Positions 53,898 to 62,534 of a stretch of 64,000 bases of DNA are shown in pieces. The DNA lies in NCBI RefSeq assembly GCF_030824335.1, contig NZ_JAVBXX010000013.1, positions 62,001 to 126,000 of the forward strand, given 5' to 3'. The notes beneath the pieces were generated by a model, which was not told the DNA's origin, did no database searches, and saw only the letters and a list, made by a program, of their open reading frames with translations. The DNA is from Azonexus sp. Its GTDB lineage: Bacteria; Pseudomonadota; Gammaproteobacteria; Burkholderiales; Rhodocyclaceae. Position numbers and translations under genes: made by a program. Within the stretch, counting starts at the first letter, position 1, and the number at the start of each line of letters is the position of its first letter.

Positions 53898-56800
53898 TTA
53901 GGCGATGATAGCCAGGTTTGCACCAGTGAAAGCGCCGCCACCGGTAACGGTACCGATAACGACAGCACCAACACCGAAGGCACCGTCCAGGTCGTAGGAA
54001 ACCGCACCGGTATCGGTGGCGATTGCCAGAACAGCACCGGCGTTAGAACCAGCACCAACCGTCAGACCAGCGATATTAGCAGCGGTATCGACCACAACGT
54101 GGTTTGCCCAAGCACCAGCGCCCAGAAGAGCAGCAGCAGCAGCATTGACGGCAGTAACAGCACCAGCAGCGTAGTCAGCGGCATTCAGGGTCAGACCAGC
54201 AACGCTGAATTGCAGAACGTCGTTTGCAACCACGAAGTTGGCGATGGTATCGGCATCAGCATTCAGAGCACTGTTGATGACCACGGTATCGATTGCAGCA
54301 TCAGCGATCAGATTGATCGTGTCAGCCAGAGCACCACCCGTCACGGTATCAGCACCGCTGGTACCAACGATGGTGTCAGCAGCAGCAGTACCGGTCAGGA
54401 CAACCGTACCTGCATTGGTACCCAGAACACCCGTCAGATTCAGGGCGGTCGAGGTGACCGTTGCACCAACCGAAACGTTGAGCGTGTCGCCAGAGCTCAG
54501 ATCAACGATGGTGGAAGCACCAGCAGTAGCGTTGAACGTATCGTTACCACCGTTACCGGTCACGTTAGCGCCGGCAGTGATGGTGTTGAAGGTATCGTTC
54601 TGAACCGTACCGACAACCGTCGTGCCGTTAACCGTGTAGGTCAGACCGGTCGTGGAGTTGATGGTCGGGCCATCGGCATACACGGTCGGAGCGATGAACG
54701 AAGTGATCGTGGTCAGCGTGTTCCAGTTGGTATCGGCCAGATCAATGGTGCCCAGTTCCGTAACGGTGATGTCGTTAGCGGCGGTGCCATCAACGATCTG
54801 ATACACGGTACCAACGTTATGGCTGCTAACAGCAACGTAGACCATCTTCTTGGCAGTGCCAGCAACTTCCGTTGCGAACAGTTCCTTGACATTGACAGCG
54901 TTGTCGTTTTCGGTCGCGACGACATCGGTTGCCGCCGTGAACAAGTCTTCGATGTAGACGTGACCATCGGTAACGGCCAGAGCAGCGGAGATAGCGGTAC
55001 CCATGTCAGCAGTAACACCACCAGCAGTCTTGGCACCGATGCCATCGAAGCCCAGGTAATCCATACCAGCACCAGCAGCGGTGAAGTTCAGGACCACGTC
55101 CTTACCGAATGCGCCAGTGTAAACAACGACTTCGTTGCTGGAGGATTCAACTGCAGCACCAACCGTGGTACCCAGAACGATCAAGTCGTCGCCTTCGCCA
55201 GCCGTGATGAAGTTGTCGCTGGTCGAGGTGCTTGCTGCACCAACGATATCAACGGCACCGTCGGTAGCCATATCCTTGACGTAGTCAGCATTGGTCGTGA
55301 AAGCGGCCAAGCTAACAGCAGCGCTGGCACCTGCGAAGGTTGCACCACCACCGTTGGTCATGTAGGTCACTGCGTCAGCAGCAGTTGCAGCGGCCGGGGT
55401 GGTAACGCCCCAAGCAGTTGCAGCAGCCAGCAATTCGGCAGTACCCAGAGCGGAAGCAGCCGGTGCCGTCAGGGCGACGGTCAGTGCGGAAGCAGACTGG
55501 TTACCGTCGGTCAGGGACTCAACGATCAGGGAGTTAGCCGGGCCATCCTTGGCAACCAGCAGGTTCTTCAAGGTAGCGTCATTGTTGATGGCGTTCTTGA
55601 TGGCCTGGTTGATTTCCAGATCGGTCAGCTTGTAGGTCGTGGTGTTAGCCAGATTGATCTTGGCAGAATCCAGACCACGGTAGCTCACAACCAGATCAAC
55701 CTTGTACAGGTTGTAGGTTTCGTTGGAATCCGAACGCAGATCGTTGATGTCTTGCGACGTCAGGATGTTGTCGTTCTGGTTGGCGGTGTTGAAAACCCAA
55801 ACTGCGTTGCTGGTACCGGTACCAGCGCCGGCAGCGAAGCCCGGGTTGGTCAGAACGGTAGCGCCTGCATTCAGGGTCAGCGTGCCTTGCTTGCCGGTGT
55901 TGTCAGAGAACACCAAGTCATTGCCTGCACCAGCATTGATGGTGGTATCGCCAGCACCCGGGATACGGATGGTGTCGTTACCTTCGCCAGCGTTGATGGT
56001 GATGTTGTTGTTCAAGTTCTGGTTGTTGTACCAGTCTTGAGCAGAACCAGCCATACCCGTCGTATCAACAACGGTCAGGGTGATTGCGTCATTACCAGCG
56101 CCGCCTTCGACGTTGAAGGTGAAGTCAGACTGACCGGAAACAACCGTGCTACGGCTGCCGGCAACGCCACCGTCGACGACAACGGTCAGGGTGTCATCGT
56201 TGGCACCACCACGGTAGTCAAAGTTTGCGCCCTTGACGTTGTAGTTAACATTGCCGGTACCGGCGACATCAGCCGTCGGGCTGGCAGCGGTATCAACCAG
56301 GGTGATGTACTTGCTGATGGTGTTGCTGGAGATTTGAGCATCGAAAGCCAGCTTGCCGGTCATGGCAGAGCCGTCGATCAGGCGGACATCGGTGAAACCG
56401 TAGTTGCCATGAACGGTGGAATCAACACCCGGCAGTGCGGCGTTACCAGCAGCAGAACCAGCATAGCCATTAACCGTCAAGTTGCCCTTACCGGCAACAG
56501 TCGGGTCGTAAACACCAGAGTTTTGGTCGGTGTTGGTGGTATCGCCATTCTTGATGGTAACTTCGCGCAGGGCGTTGTTGGTAGAAGCGATGGTCTGCAG
56601 CTTGCTGTTGTCGCGAACTTCAATTTCGAAGCGCTCGACACCACGCGAGGTGGAGGTAACGCCGGTAGACAGGCCACCAACGACCAGATCGCCACCCGTA
56701 GAGCCACGGCCCACATCATCCAGAATGATCGTGCTGGTGACCAGTTCAGTCTGGGTCAGCGCGGTATCGGCGTAGGTGGTGTAGATGTTGGAGGTCGGCG

Positions 56801-58091
56801 GAACAGAAGCGCCGGTGGTGTTGTACCAGCCAGAGCCAGTCGGTGCGGTAATCGCAACACCCGTACCGCCGGTCAGGACGATTGCCTTGCCGGTAACGGA
56901 GCTGTTGGAGATCGGATCGGTGATGGTGAAGTCAGCACCCAGGGTAGCGACAACGCCGGTACCAACCAGTGCGTTCTGGAACACGGTCAGCAGGGCTGCG
57001 TAGGTGTCAGCAGCTGCAACAGCGGTCTTGTCCAGTTGAATGGTGGTCAGAACGCCGTTGATGCCCAGCTTGAACTGGTCGTACGGGTTGTTCAGCAGCG
57101 GGGTAGCGGCAGTAGCGGCAGTAGCGGCAGCGCCCGTGTCCATCAGCTTGATGGTCAGGGTGGTGTTGCCGGTAGAGGAATTGCGCAGGGAATGCTGGTC
57201 AAAGTAGACGCCGAAGTCGACGTTACCCGGATCGGTGCTTTCCATGACGATGGTGACGTCCTTGGTCTTGGCGCCATCGGCGATGCGGACATCTTCAATA
57301 ACCAGATCAGAACGGCTGTTGGTGTTTTGCCAAGTGGTAACACCTTGCATGTACTGTGCGTCAACCTGAACGATGTTGGAAGAAACACCAGCACTCGGGT
57401 TGTTACCGTTGGTGTCGTCGTTCGGAATGGTTTGAGCTTGAATCTTGATCGTTTCGACGCCGTCGGTACGAGCAGTGATTGCGAAGCTGGCAGAATCACC
57501 CAACTGTGCAAACAGGGTGTCAACACCGGCACCGCCGGAAACGACATCACCGGACTGCAGGGTGTTGCTGTTGTTGATGATGTAGGCGTTGAACAGGTCA
57601 GCGCCGCTGGTGCCGGTCAGCTTGTCCTGGGTAACGGCCAGTTCGAAGCTGGTAGCAACGGCGGTCAGTGCTGCAATGGTGGTGCCAACGTAGTTGGTGG
57701 CAACAACAGAGTAGTTGTAGGAAGCATCGATACCGGTGTTGTAAGCAGCCTTGGCAGTTGCCAGAGCAGCGTCGGTGGTGGTAGCCAGCACGTCAGCAAC
57801 AGCGAAGATAGCGCCAACGCGGTTGGAAGCGTTTGCAGCCAGGAAGGCTTCGGTGGTGGACTGGGTAACGACAGCGGTCAGGCCCAGGTTGGCACGGATG
57901 GCGGAAGCCAGGTCAGCATTGGAAACGTTGGCGAACAGGCTGTTCAATGCGGAAACGTAAGCATTTTGGCCATTGGCGGCAACGAAAGCGCGGTGTTCGT
58001 TGAAAGCGGTGCTGCCCGGAGCAGCGCCAACCAGGGAAGCGTAGGCCTTCAGGACCAGGCTGTCATTCGGAAGACGAAGAGATAGTGCCAT
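53898..58091 (-). CDS. S-layer-like RTX protein, 1397 aa
   Basis: A very large Ala/Thr/Val/Asn/Gly-rich protein with few charged residues and no cysteine seen. No Sec signal; starts MALSLRLPNDSLVLKAYASL. The N-terminal about 120 residues are helical and DUF4214-like. RTX-like motifs are scattered (GTSGADLFNAY near 160, GNGGNDTFN, GTSGADTVTGG near the C-terminus). The end GAFTGANLAIIA is hydrophobic like a type I signal. Strongly biased codon choice, a good RBS (GAAAGGAA) and 3' hairpins suggest high expression. Probably the S-layer or a major surface adhesin. Confidence 0.8.
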   Translation of the reverse strand: MALSLRLPNDSLVLKAYASLVGAAPGSTAFNEHRAFVAANGQNAYVSALNSLFANVSNADLASAIRANLGLTAVVTQSTTEAFLAANASNRVGAIFAVADVLATTTDAALATAKAAYNTGIDASYNYSVVATNYVGTTIAALTAVATSFELAVTQDKLTGTSGADLFNAYIINNSNTLQSGDVVSGGAGVDTLFAQLGDSASFAITARTDGVETIKIQAQTIPNDDTNGNNPSAGVSSNIVQVDAQYMQGVTTWQNTNSRSDLVIEDVRIADGAKTKDVTIVMESTDPGNVDFGVYFDQHSLRNSSTGNTTLTIKLMDTGAAATAATAATPLLNNPYDQFKLGINGVLTTIQLDKTAVAAADTYAALLTVFQNALVGTGVVATLGADFTITDPISNSSVTGKAIVLTGGTGVAITAPTGSGWYNTTGASVPPTSNIYTTYADTALTQTELVTSTIILDDVGRGSTGGDLVVGGLSTGVTSTSRGVERFEIEVRDNSKLQTIASTNNALREVTIKNGDTTNTDQNSGVYDPTVAGKGNLTVNGYAGSAAGNAALPGVDSTVHGNYGFTDVRLIDGSAMTGKLAFDAQISSNTISKYITLVDTAASPTADVAGTGNVNYNVKGANFDYRGGANDDTLTVVVDGGVAGSRSTVVSGQSDFTFNVEGGAGNDAITLTVVDTTGMAGSAQDWYNNQNLNNNITINAGEGNDTIRIPGAGDTTINAGAGNDLVFSDNTGKQGTLTLNAGATVLTNPGFAAGAGTGTSNAVWVFNTANQNDNILTSQDINDLRSDSNETYNLYKVDLVVSYRGLDSAKINLANTTTYKLTDLEINQAIKNAINNDATLKNLLVAKDGPANSLIVESLTDGNQSASALTVALTAPAASALGTAELLAAATAWGVTTPAAATAADAVTYMTNGGGATFAGASAAVSLAAFTTNADYVKDMATDGAVDIVGAASTSTSDNFITAGEGDDLIVLGTTVGAAVESSSNEVVVYTGAFGKDVVLNFTAAGAGMDYLGFDGIGAKTAGGVTADMGTAISAALAVTDGHVYIEDLFTAATDVVATENDNAVNVKELFATEVAGTAKKMVYVAVSSHNVGTVYQIVDGTAANDITVTELGTIDLADTNWNTLTTITSFIAPTVYADGPTINSTTGLTYTVNGTTVVGTVQNDTFNTITAGANVTGNGGNDTFNATAGASTIVDLSSGDTLNVSVGATVTSTALNLTGVLGTNAGTVVLTGTAAADTIVGTSGADTVTGGALADTINLIADAAIDTVVINSALNADADTIANFVVANDVLQFSVAGLTLNAADYAAGAVTAVNAAAAALLGAGAWANHVVVDTAANIAGLTVGAGSNAGAVLAIATDTGAVSYDLDGAFGVGAVVIGTVTGGGAFTGANLAIIA

Positions 58092-58499
58092 TAAAGATTT
58101 CCTTTCGAAAGAAAATAAAAAAACTTACGTCACACAGTTAGCATGCATAAGCGTGGCCGAAATTTAACTGGTGGACCAGCTTTTTACAAGTGACGGGGAT
58201 CACACATTCCCGATAATTGTGGGTTTACTGTCACAAACCTCACTATATGTGACGAAGCCCGATAGTGGCAGCGGGGGGCTTACGGACTTATAACAAGCGT
58301 AGATCGGAAAAAGCCTGGCCGAACAAAAGTGATTGCCCGGCGTTGGTCAGGCCACCTCTGCCTGCAGGCTGATTCGATTGGCTGTCGCCCGGACTTCCTT
58401 CATGCGTCCATGTCCAGGTAGTACCTTAGCGGATGTGTCCTACTTGAATAAAACATCGAGTTATACTTTAACAGTACTTTTGACTGACAGGAGGTTTGA
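58092..58499. other. 408-bp intergenic region between the S-layer-like gene and mazEF
   Basis: The left part is the leader and promoter region of the S-layer-like gene (minus). It holds a CRP-like dyad, AGTGA-N6-TCACA, at 58189-58204 and further GTGAC/GTCAC words up to 58250. On the right, TATACT at 58462-58467 is the likely -10 box of mazEF. The middle (about 58260-58440) shows nothing recognisable. Confidence 0.4.
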
Positions 58500-58745
58500 A
58501 TGCTGCAAACCCTACGCAAAGCTGGCGGCTCGCTGGTAATGACCGTGCCCAAGATGTTCATTGACCAAAATGGTCTGAGCGAAGGCTCCCAGGTAGAACT
58601 GCATCTTCTGGGCAAGAAGATGACTGTTGAGGCACCGACCCGCCCGCGTTACAAACTGGCTGACCTGATGGCTGAAATGCCGGAAGGGTTGCCGCGTGTT
58701 GAAGGCTGGGATGAAATGCCCTCGGTTGGTTTGGAGAACGGCTGA
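58500..58745 (+). CDS. mazE: MazE/AbrB family antitoxin
   Basis: An 81-aa swapped-hairpin (AbrB-type) protein: LRKAGGSLVMTVPKMFIDQNGLSEGSQVEL. The acidic C-terminus should bind the toxin. RBS AGGAGG. The stop overlaps the mazF ATG (TGATG). Confidence 0.88.
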   Translation: MLQTLRKAGGSLVMTVPKMFIDQNGLSEGSQVELHLLGKKMTVEAPTRPRYKLADLMAEMPEGLPRVEGWDEMPSVGLENG

Positions 58746-59092
58746 TGGCGTATCTGCCGAACCGTGGCGACATCGTGCATCTAGATTTCGATCCATCCCC
58801 CGGTCGGGAAATGAAAGGCCCGCACTTCGGCCTTGTCCTGAGCGGCAAGGTATTTAATCAGCAAGGACCGGCGATGATTTGCCCGATTTCTCAGGGCGCC
58901 GCTGCCGCCGCCCGTACCTACGGGACTGTCGTCACTTTGATGGGAGCTGGCACCGAGACTCAAGGCGCAGTGCATTGCCATCAGCTGAAGTCACTGGACT
59001 GGCGGGCGCGGAATGTGCGTCTCAAGGAAACGGTGCCGCAGTACATCGTCGATGAAGCGCTGGCTCGAATCGAAGCCATTCTGTTTGAATGA
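58745..59092 (+). CDS. mazF: MazF family endoribonuclease toxin
   Basis: A 115-aa MazF/PemK protein: LPNRGDIVHLDFDPSPGREMKGPHFGLVLS start, MICPISQG and VHCHQLKSLDWRARN. MazF cuts free mRNA at short sequences. Confidence 0.9.
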   Translation: MAYLPNRGDIVHLDFDPSPGREMKGPHFGLVLSGKVFNQQGPAMICPISQGAAAAARTYGTVVTLMGAGTETQGAVHCHQLKSLDWRARNVRLKETVPQYIVDEALARIEAILFE

Positions 59093-59149
59093 CGCCAAGG
59101 CATCAGAAGGGGTAGTCCCAGCGCAATTGAAAGCTTCAAGGTGCAATAG

Positions 59150-59248
59150 CGCTTGACGCAGGATATCAAGGAAGAGGCACGCGCCGGCAACCTCAAGAGC
59201 TTCAACGGTGTTGAGGCATTGATGGCGGACTTGCGTGCGGAAGATTGA
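59150..59248 (+). pseudogene. 3' remnant of an antitoxin-like gene
   Basis: A frame without start codon encodes RLTQDIKEEARAGNLKSF and then NGVEALMADLRAED before a stop, resembling the C-terminal end of small type II antitoxins. The 5' part is missing. It follows mazF by about 60 bp. Confidence 0.4.
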
Positions 59249-59274
59249 TCCGACCAGCCAATTCAGGCGCGCAA

Positions 59275-59772
59275 TTATTCCCTGGATTGCTCTTGGAACA
59301 GCGCTAGCGCTCGCTCAAGGATGTGCCTATCGGCTATATCCTTGTCGCGTACGGTCTGTTTGGTCCGCAGAAGACCTTCAATACTGACTGTTCTGACCGG
59401 AATGCCTTCCAAGTCTACGGCTACAGCGTATTTCTTAAGTGTGTCATACGTCTCGCCGCACGCATTCAGCATGACATCGACCAGGAAGGCATCTGCCACC
59501 CGGATGTTTTCACCCTCCGCAAACCATTCTGGCTGCAAGTCCTTGGCGACTTGATCCGGCAACACCATCAATGCTGCCTTTACCTTGGTTCCTGATTCAA
59601 TTGTTGCCGGCACCAACACATCGATGTCGGTTGTTGCTCGGTGGTATCCATGCACAAATAGTGCGTACCCTCCAATGAGCAAGTAATCGACTTGCTGCCT
59701 GTTCAATGACTCAATCAGGGTTTTCAGGTCTTCCAGTGATGCCGGGCGACAATATTCACCTGTGTCGTCCAT
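59275..59772 (-). CDS. Nucleotidyltransferase-fold protein, AbiEii-like
   Basis: A 165-aa protein with the minimal nucleotidyltransferase motif: GGYAL (34-38) followed by TTDIDVLV with Asp49 and Asp51. A helical tail follows, KQTVRDKDIADRHILERAL. Similar proteins are annotated as AbiEii/AbiGii-type toxins or MNT-like enzymes. It overlaps a small upstream gene by 17 bp, a pairing typical of toxin-antitoxin modules. Confidence 0.75.
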   Translation of the reverse strand: MDDTGEYCRPASLEDLKTLIESLNRQQVDYLLIGGYALFVHGYHRATTDIDVLVPATIESGTKVKAALMVLPDQVAKDLQPEWFAEGENIRVADAFLVDVMLNACGETYDTLKKYAVAVDLEGIPVRTVSIEGLLRTKQTVRDKDIADRHILERALALFQEQSRE

Positions 59773-59998
59773 TCACTCGCTCCAATGCAATTTTTGCCAT
59801 TCCCTTGGTTAAGCATTCAAGTTGATGCTGGTTGGCGTCTTCGTGAGTATTGAACCGATACACCCCTTTGGGAATGAAGGTTGTGTCCCCCGTAGGGAGC
59901 CGATGTATCTCATCATTGAATCGAGCGCCTTCAGCAAGGAGTGCACCGGAAGCAAGAAGGCCAATGGGGCGCTCTTTGCGCTGACCTACTGTTCTCAT
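59756..59998 (-). CDS. Small protein paired with the nucleotidyltransferase
   Basis: An 80-aa protein with RBS AAGGAG before ATG 59998. The segment FIPKGVYRFNTHEDANQHQLECL recurs in small genes next to nucleotidyltransferase genes. Not a recognised HEPN domain. It may be the antitoxin partner; the function is unknown. Confidence 0.6.
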   Translation of the reverse strand: MRTVGQRKERPIGLLASGALLAEGARFNDEIHRLPTGDTTFIPKGVYRFNTHEDANQHQLECLTKGMAKIALERVNGRHR

Positions 59999-60285
59999 GC
60001 CAGGCTCCTTTTCATAGACAGATGAATAATACACCGACCTTGAAAACGTGCGGCCGACCTCGCAGAATCCCTTGGCCGAGCAGCGCCTTTGATTTTGCGG
60101 GGATCCGGATTTTCCAGTGGACGAGTGCCGTTGCGTCGCAGCATTCTTGTCGTGAACGATGGGTGAATCTGGACCATCTCTAGCCGGACCTGCTTTCCGC
60201 CAGTCCAAGCGAAGTTCGTCGTCTTTGGTCTGTACTGCCGCCTAATGATTGATATGTCGCGCACTAAGCCGCAATACTGTGTGCT

Positions 60286-60591
60286 ATGGCAAACATTAAA
60301 CCAACCCACCCTATCGACGTGCGGGACACGCTTCGCCAACTGGGCGAGCGAATTGTCATTGGGCGGAAAGCTGCCGGGTGGCGCCAGGTCGATCTGGCAG
60401 ACCATGCCGGAGTGAGCCGCTCCACCTTGGTCGAGATCGAAAAGGGCTCGCCCCATGTCACTATCGGTAACTACCTGGCGGTCCTGTGGGCACTGAATGT
60501 ACTGAACGACGTGGACAAGATTGCCGCCCTGGAATCTGATAGCCATCGGCTAATGGCCAGCCGACTACCGAAGAGAATCCGCAATGGCTAA
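60286..60591 (+). CDS. HipB-like XRE family regulator
   Basis: A 101-aa protein with a helix-turn-helix (VDLADHAGVSRSTLVEIEKG) and a downstream dimerisation-like segment (NYLAVLWALNVLNDVDKIA), the HipB pattern. HipB normally represses hipBA and inhibits the kinase toxin HipA. No hipA follows; only a 31-codon frame overlaps its end. Confidence 0.75.
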   Translation: MANIKPTHPIDVRDTLRQLGERIVIGRKAAGWRQVDLADHAGVSRSTLVEIEKGSPHVTIGNYLAVLWALNVLNDVDKIAALESDSHRLMASRLPKRIRNG

Positions 60592-60679
60592 GAAATCGAC
60601 GCCCATCCTGGTGTTCCGTCCGGGTAAAACGAAACCGGTGCGGGCTGGCGTCTTCTACTGGGCTCCCGCCGAAAAATAA
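60584..60679 (+). CDS. Short overlapping ORF after the HipB-like gene
   Basis: A 31-codon frame (MAKKSTPILVFRPGKTKPVR, then AGVFYWAPAEK) overlapping the regulator by 8 bp. It could be a relic of a lost hipA-type partner or a genuine small protein. No family recognised. Confidence 0.3.
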   Translation: MAKKSTPILVFRPGKTKPVRAGVFYWAPAEK

Positions 60680-60740
60680 CCAGATTGCCAATGTCGTCCA
60701 TCCCACCACCAGCATGGGGGGGGATATGTGTGGCAACTAG

Positions 60741-61064
60741 CTACGCGATTTCGACGACTCGCACATCGAATGCCACTTTAAGCCACTTCCGTACTGCGCC
60801 AAAGATTGCGGCAAGATTGTCCATGCTGGGGTTACCCTTTTGGGACAACATGCGGTGCAGGCTTTTGCTGGGCTTGCAGGTCAGTTCGGCCAGACTCTCA
60901 AATCCGACCGTTGCATTCACGAGATCGCGAAGGATAAGGCGAGCAGCCTCAGGTTCGCCACTAAGAAAAAGCGTAGCAGCTTCATCGAGAAGTGCTTTGG
61001 CAAAGGCGGGATCGCGCTGGACGCGCTCGACAACGGTTTGTTTGAAATCACGGGTCAACGTCAT
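60741..61064 (-). CDS. HigA-like addiction-module antidote regulator
   Basis: A 107-aa protein: MTLTRDFKQTVVERVQRDPAFAKALLDEA start, LRDLVNATVGFESLAELTCKPSKSLHRMLSQKGNP as helix-turn-helix. This is the putative addiction-module antidote family. The ATG overlaps an upstream stop (ATGA); only a short in-frame tail of that upstream frame (..RKKNLAAAKKGQKA) looks genuine, so its partner may be lost. Confidence 0.7.
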   Translation of the reverse strand: MTLTRDFKQTVVERVQRDPAFAKALLDEAATLFLSGEPEAARLILRDLVNATVGFESLAELTCKPSKSLHRMLSQKGNPSMDNLAAIFGAVRKWLKVAFDVRVVEIA

Positions 61065-61163
61065 GCTTTCTGCCCTTTCTTGGCTGCGGCAAGGTTTTTC
61101 TTCCTTACCTCGTATTGCCTAGTTCCAACCGGGTCTTGGCGACCGTCACTTTCGCAGCCTTCC

Positions 61164-62534
61164 TCACCAAAGGTGACGCAGCCCGATGGTGAAAATGGTG
61201 TTGCGGGGGGAGAACAGCGGGATGTTGGCTTTCTGGTCCAGCCATTCAAGCCCGACATAGGGCTGCAGGCCGCCTTGCAGCCAGCGGTATTCCATGCGGT
61301 AGGTGTGGCGCTGGATCTGGCGGCGGGCGTTGTCTTCCAGCAGCGAGCTGTAACCTTTGGCGTCGTCCTGGCGGTAATACTCGTATTCGCCGCGCAAGCC
61401 GCCGCCGGCAAACGGCACGTGGCGGGAAAGGCTCAGGGTGTATTGCTGCTGCGCGCCACCGGGGCGTTCGTCGTTGACGGGAACATCCCGCCCGGCGCGT
61501 AGCTGGAATTGCCAGCCGCTTTGCACACAGGTGTTGTTCAGCAGGATGCCAGCGTAGCGGCCGTCGAATTGGCGGTTCGCCGGGTATTGCGTGGCGTGCA
61601 TTTCGCCGCCGTAGCGAATGCGACAGTTTTGCAGGCTGGGTAACTGGAGCGAGCGAACGCCCCCGGCCCCTGCTTGCACTTGCCACAGGGCAAGACTGCC
61701 TCCCCGGTAGATTTGCTGGGCCAGCACTGAGCTGTACCAGCCACTGTCGCCGCTTGGCGCACGCTCCACCCCGGCGCCCAGGTGGCCGATGTCGGCTGGC
61801 GAGTGCTCAATACTCCAGCGGTAGCTGCCCATCAGCACGTAGCGCCAGCTTGCAACAGCGCTTTGGTGGAATTCTCTTTCGTGGGTGATTTCGGCGCGCA
61901 GGAAGCTGCCACCACGCGGACGGTCTGCGTCGGCAATTTCAACAGGCAGGTAGCCTCCGGGCAAACTGAGTTGCAGGTTGGCGTAGCGGGTTGCGCCCAA
62001 CAGGTTGTCGTCGTAACCGACAGAGAGGCCAATCTGGGTGCGCCGGGCCGGTTGTTGCCAGAGCGCTTCCTGGCGGCGGCGCAGGATGCGCAGCAATTCT
62101 TCATGAATTCTGGGGTCGACCGCAGGATTTTCAGCTAATTGCCGAAGCAAAGCGTTTGCCGAGACGTTATCGCCAACCCCTTCAAGCGCCAGTGCGTATT
62201 CAAGATGCACTGGCCAACGCTGCGGATCGAGCAGCATGGCGGATTCCAGGCGGTCGAGCGCTTCACTGTAGCGCCCGGCAACATTGAGCAAATGACCGAG
62301 TGCATGCAGGAAATCGGGGGACTTGTGGCAGTGCGCTTCGCTATCAAGCAGCTTTTCGATATCCGGTTCGGCGGGCCGGCAGATGTCCGGGGTGGTGGCT
62401 TGCGCTGGCGCCAACATGGCCAGCTGCAATATATATAGCACGCCTGCCGCAGTTACCCGGCGCCACTTTTCGGGCCTTGCAGGTAGTGCTTCGGTCAAGC
62501 GTGCTGGTTTGTTGTTATGCCCGCTAATCCCCAC
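61164..62534 (-). CDS. TPR/outer-membrane beta-barrel protein
   Basis: A 456-aa protein with a GTG start. A signal-like hydrophobic segment (about 28-45, ending APAQA) is followed by two TPR-like repeats (about 65-155) and a C-terminal beta-barrel-like half of alternating residues, ending in FTIGLRHLW with a terminal aromatic. It resembles surface-protein assembly factors with periplasmic helical repeats. It overlaps the cyclase gene by 11 bp. Substrate unknown. Confidence 0.65.
   Translation of the reverse strand: MGISGHNNKPARLTEALPARPEKWRRVTAAGVLYILQLAMLAPAQATTPDICRPAEPDIEKLLDSEAHCHKSPDFLHALGHLLNVAGRYSEALDRLESAMLLDPQRWPVHLEYALALEGVGDNVSANALLRQLAENPAVDPRIHEELLRILRRRQEALWQQPARRTQIGLSVGYDDNLLGATRYANLQLSLPGGYLPVEIADADRPRGGSFLRAEITHEREFHQSAVASWRYVLMGSYRWSIEHSPADIGHLGAGVERAPSGDSGWYSSVLAQQIYRGGSLALWQVQAGAGGVRSLQLPSLQNCRIRYGGEMHATQYPANRQFDGRYAGILLNNTCVQSGWQFQLRAGRDVPVNDERPGGAQQQYTLSLSRHVPFAGGGLRGEYEYYRQDDAKGYSSLLEDNARRQIQRHTYRMEYRWLQGGLQPYVGLEWLDQKANIPLFSPRNTIFTIGLRHLW

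Noticed and set aside
54099..58085. A 1328-codon open frame antisense to the S-layer-like gene
   Set aside because: Its product is low-complexity Ser/Gly/Val/Asn sequence with no domain, and it mirrors the sense gene's strong codon bias (few sense codons whose complement is a stop). It has no RBS. A shadow frame is the simpler explanation.
58333..58539. 68-codon frame upstream of mazE
   Set aside because: No RBS or similarity, and it runs through the mazE promoter and start.
61061..61150. Toxin gene remnant upstream of the HigA-like regulator
   Set aside because: Only about 25 codons look gene-like and the frame then runs antisense-like into the barrel gene region; too little to call a family.
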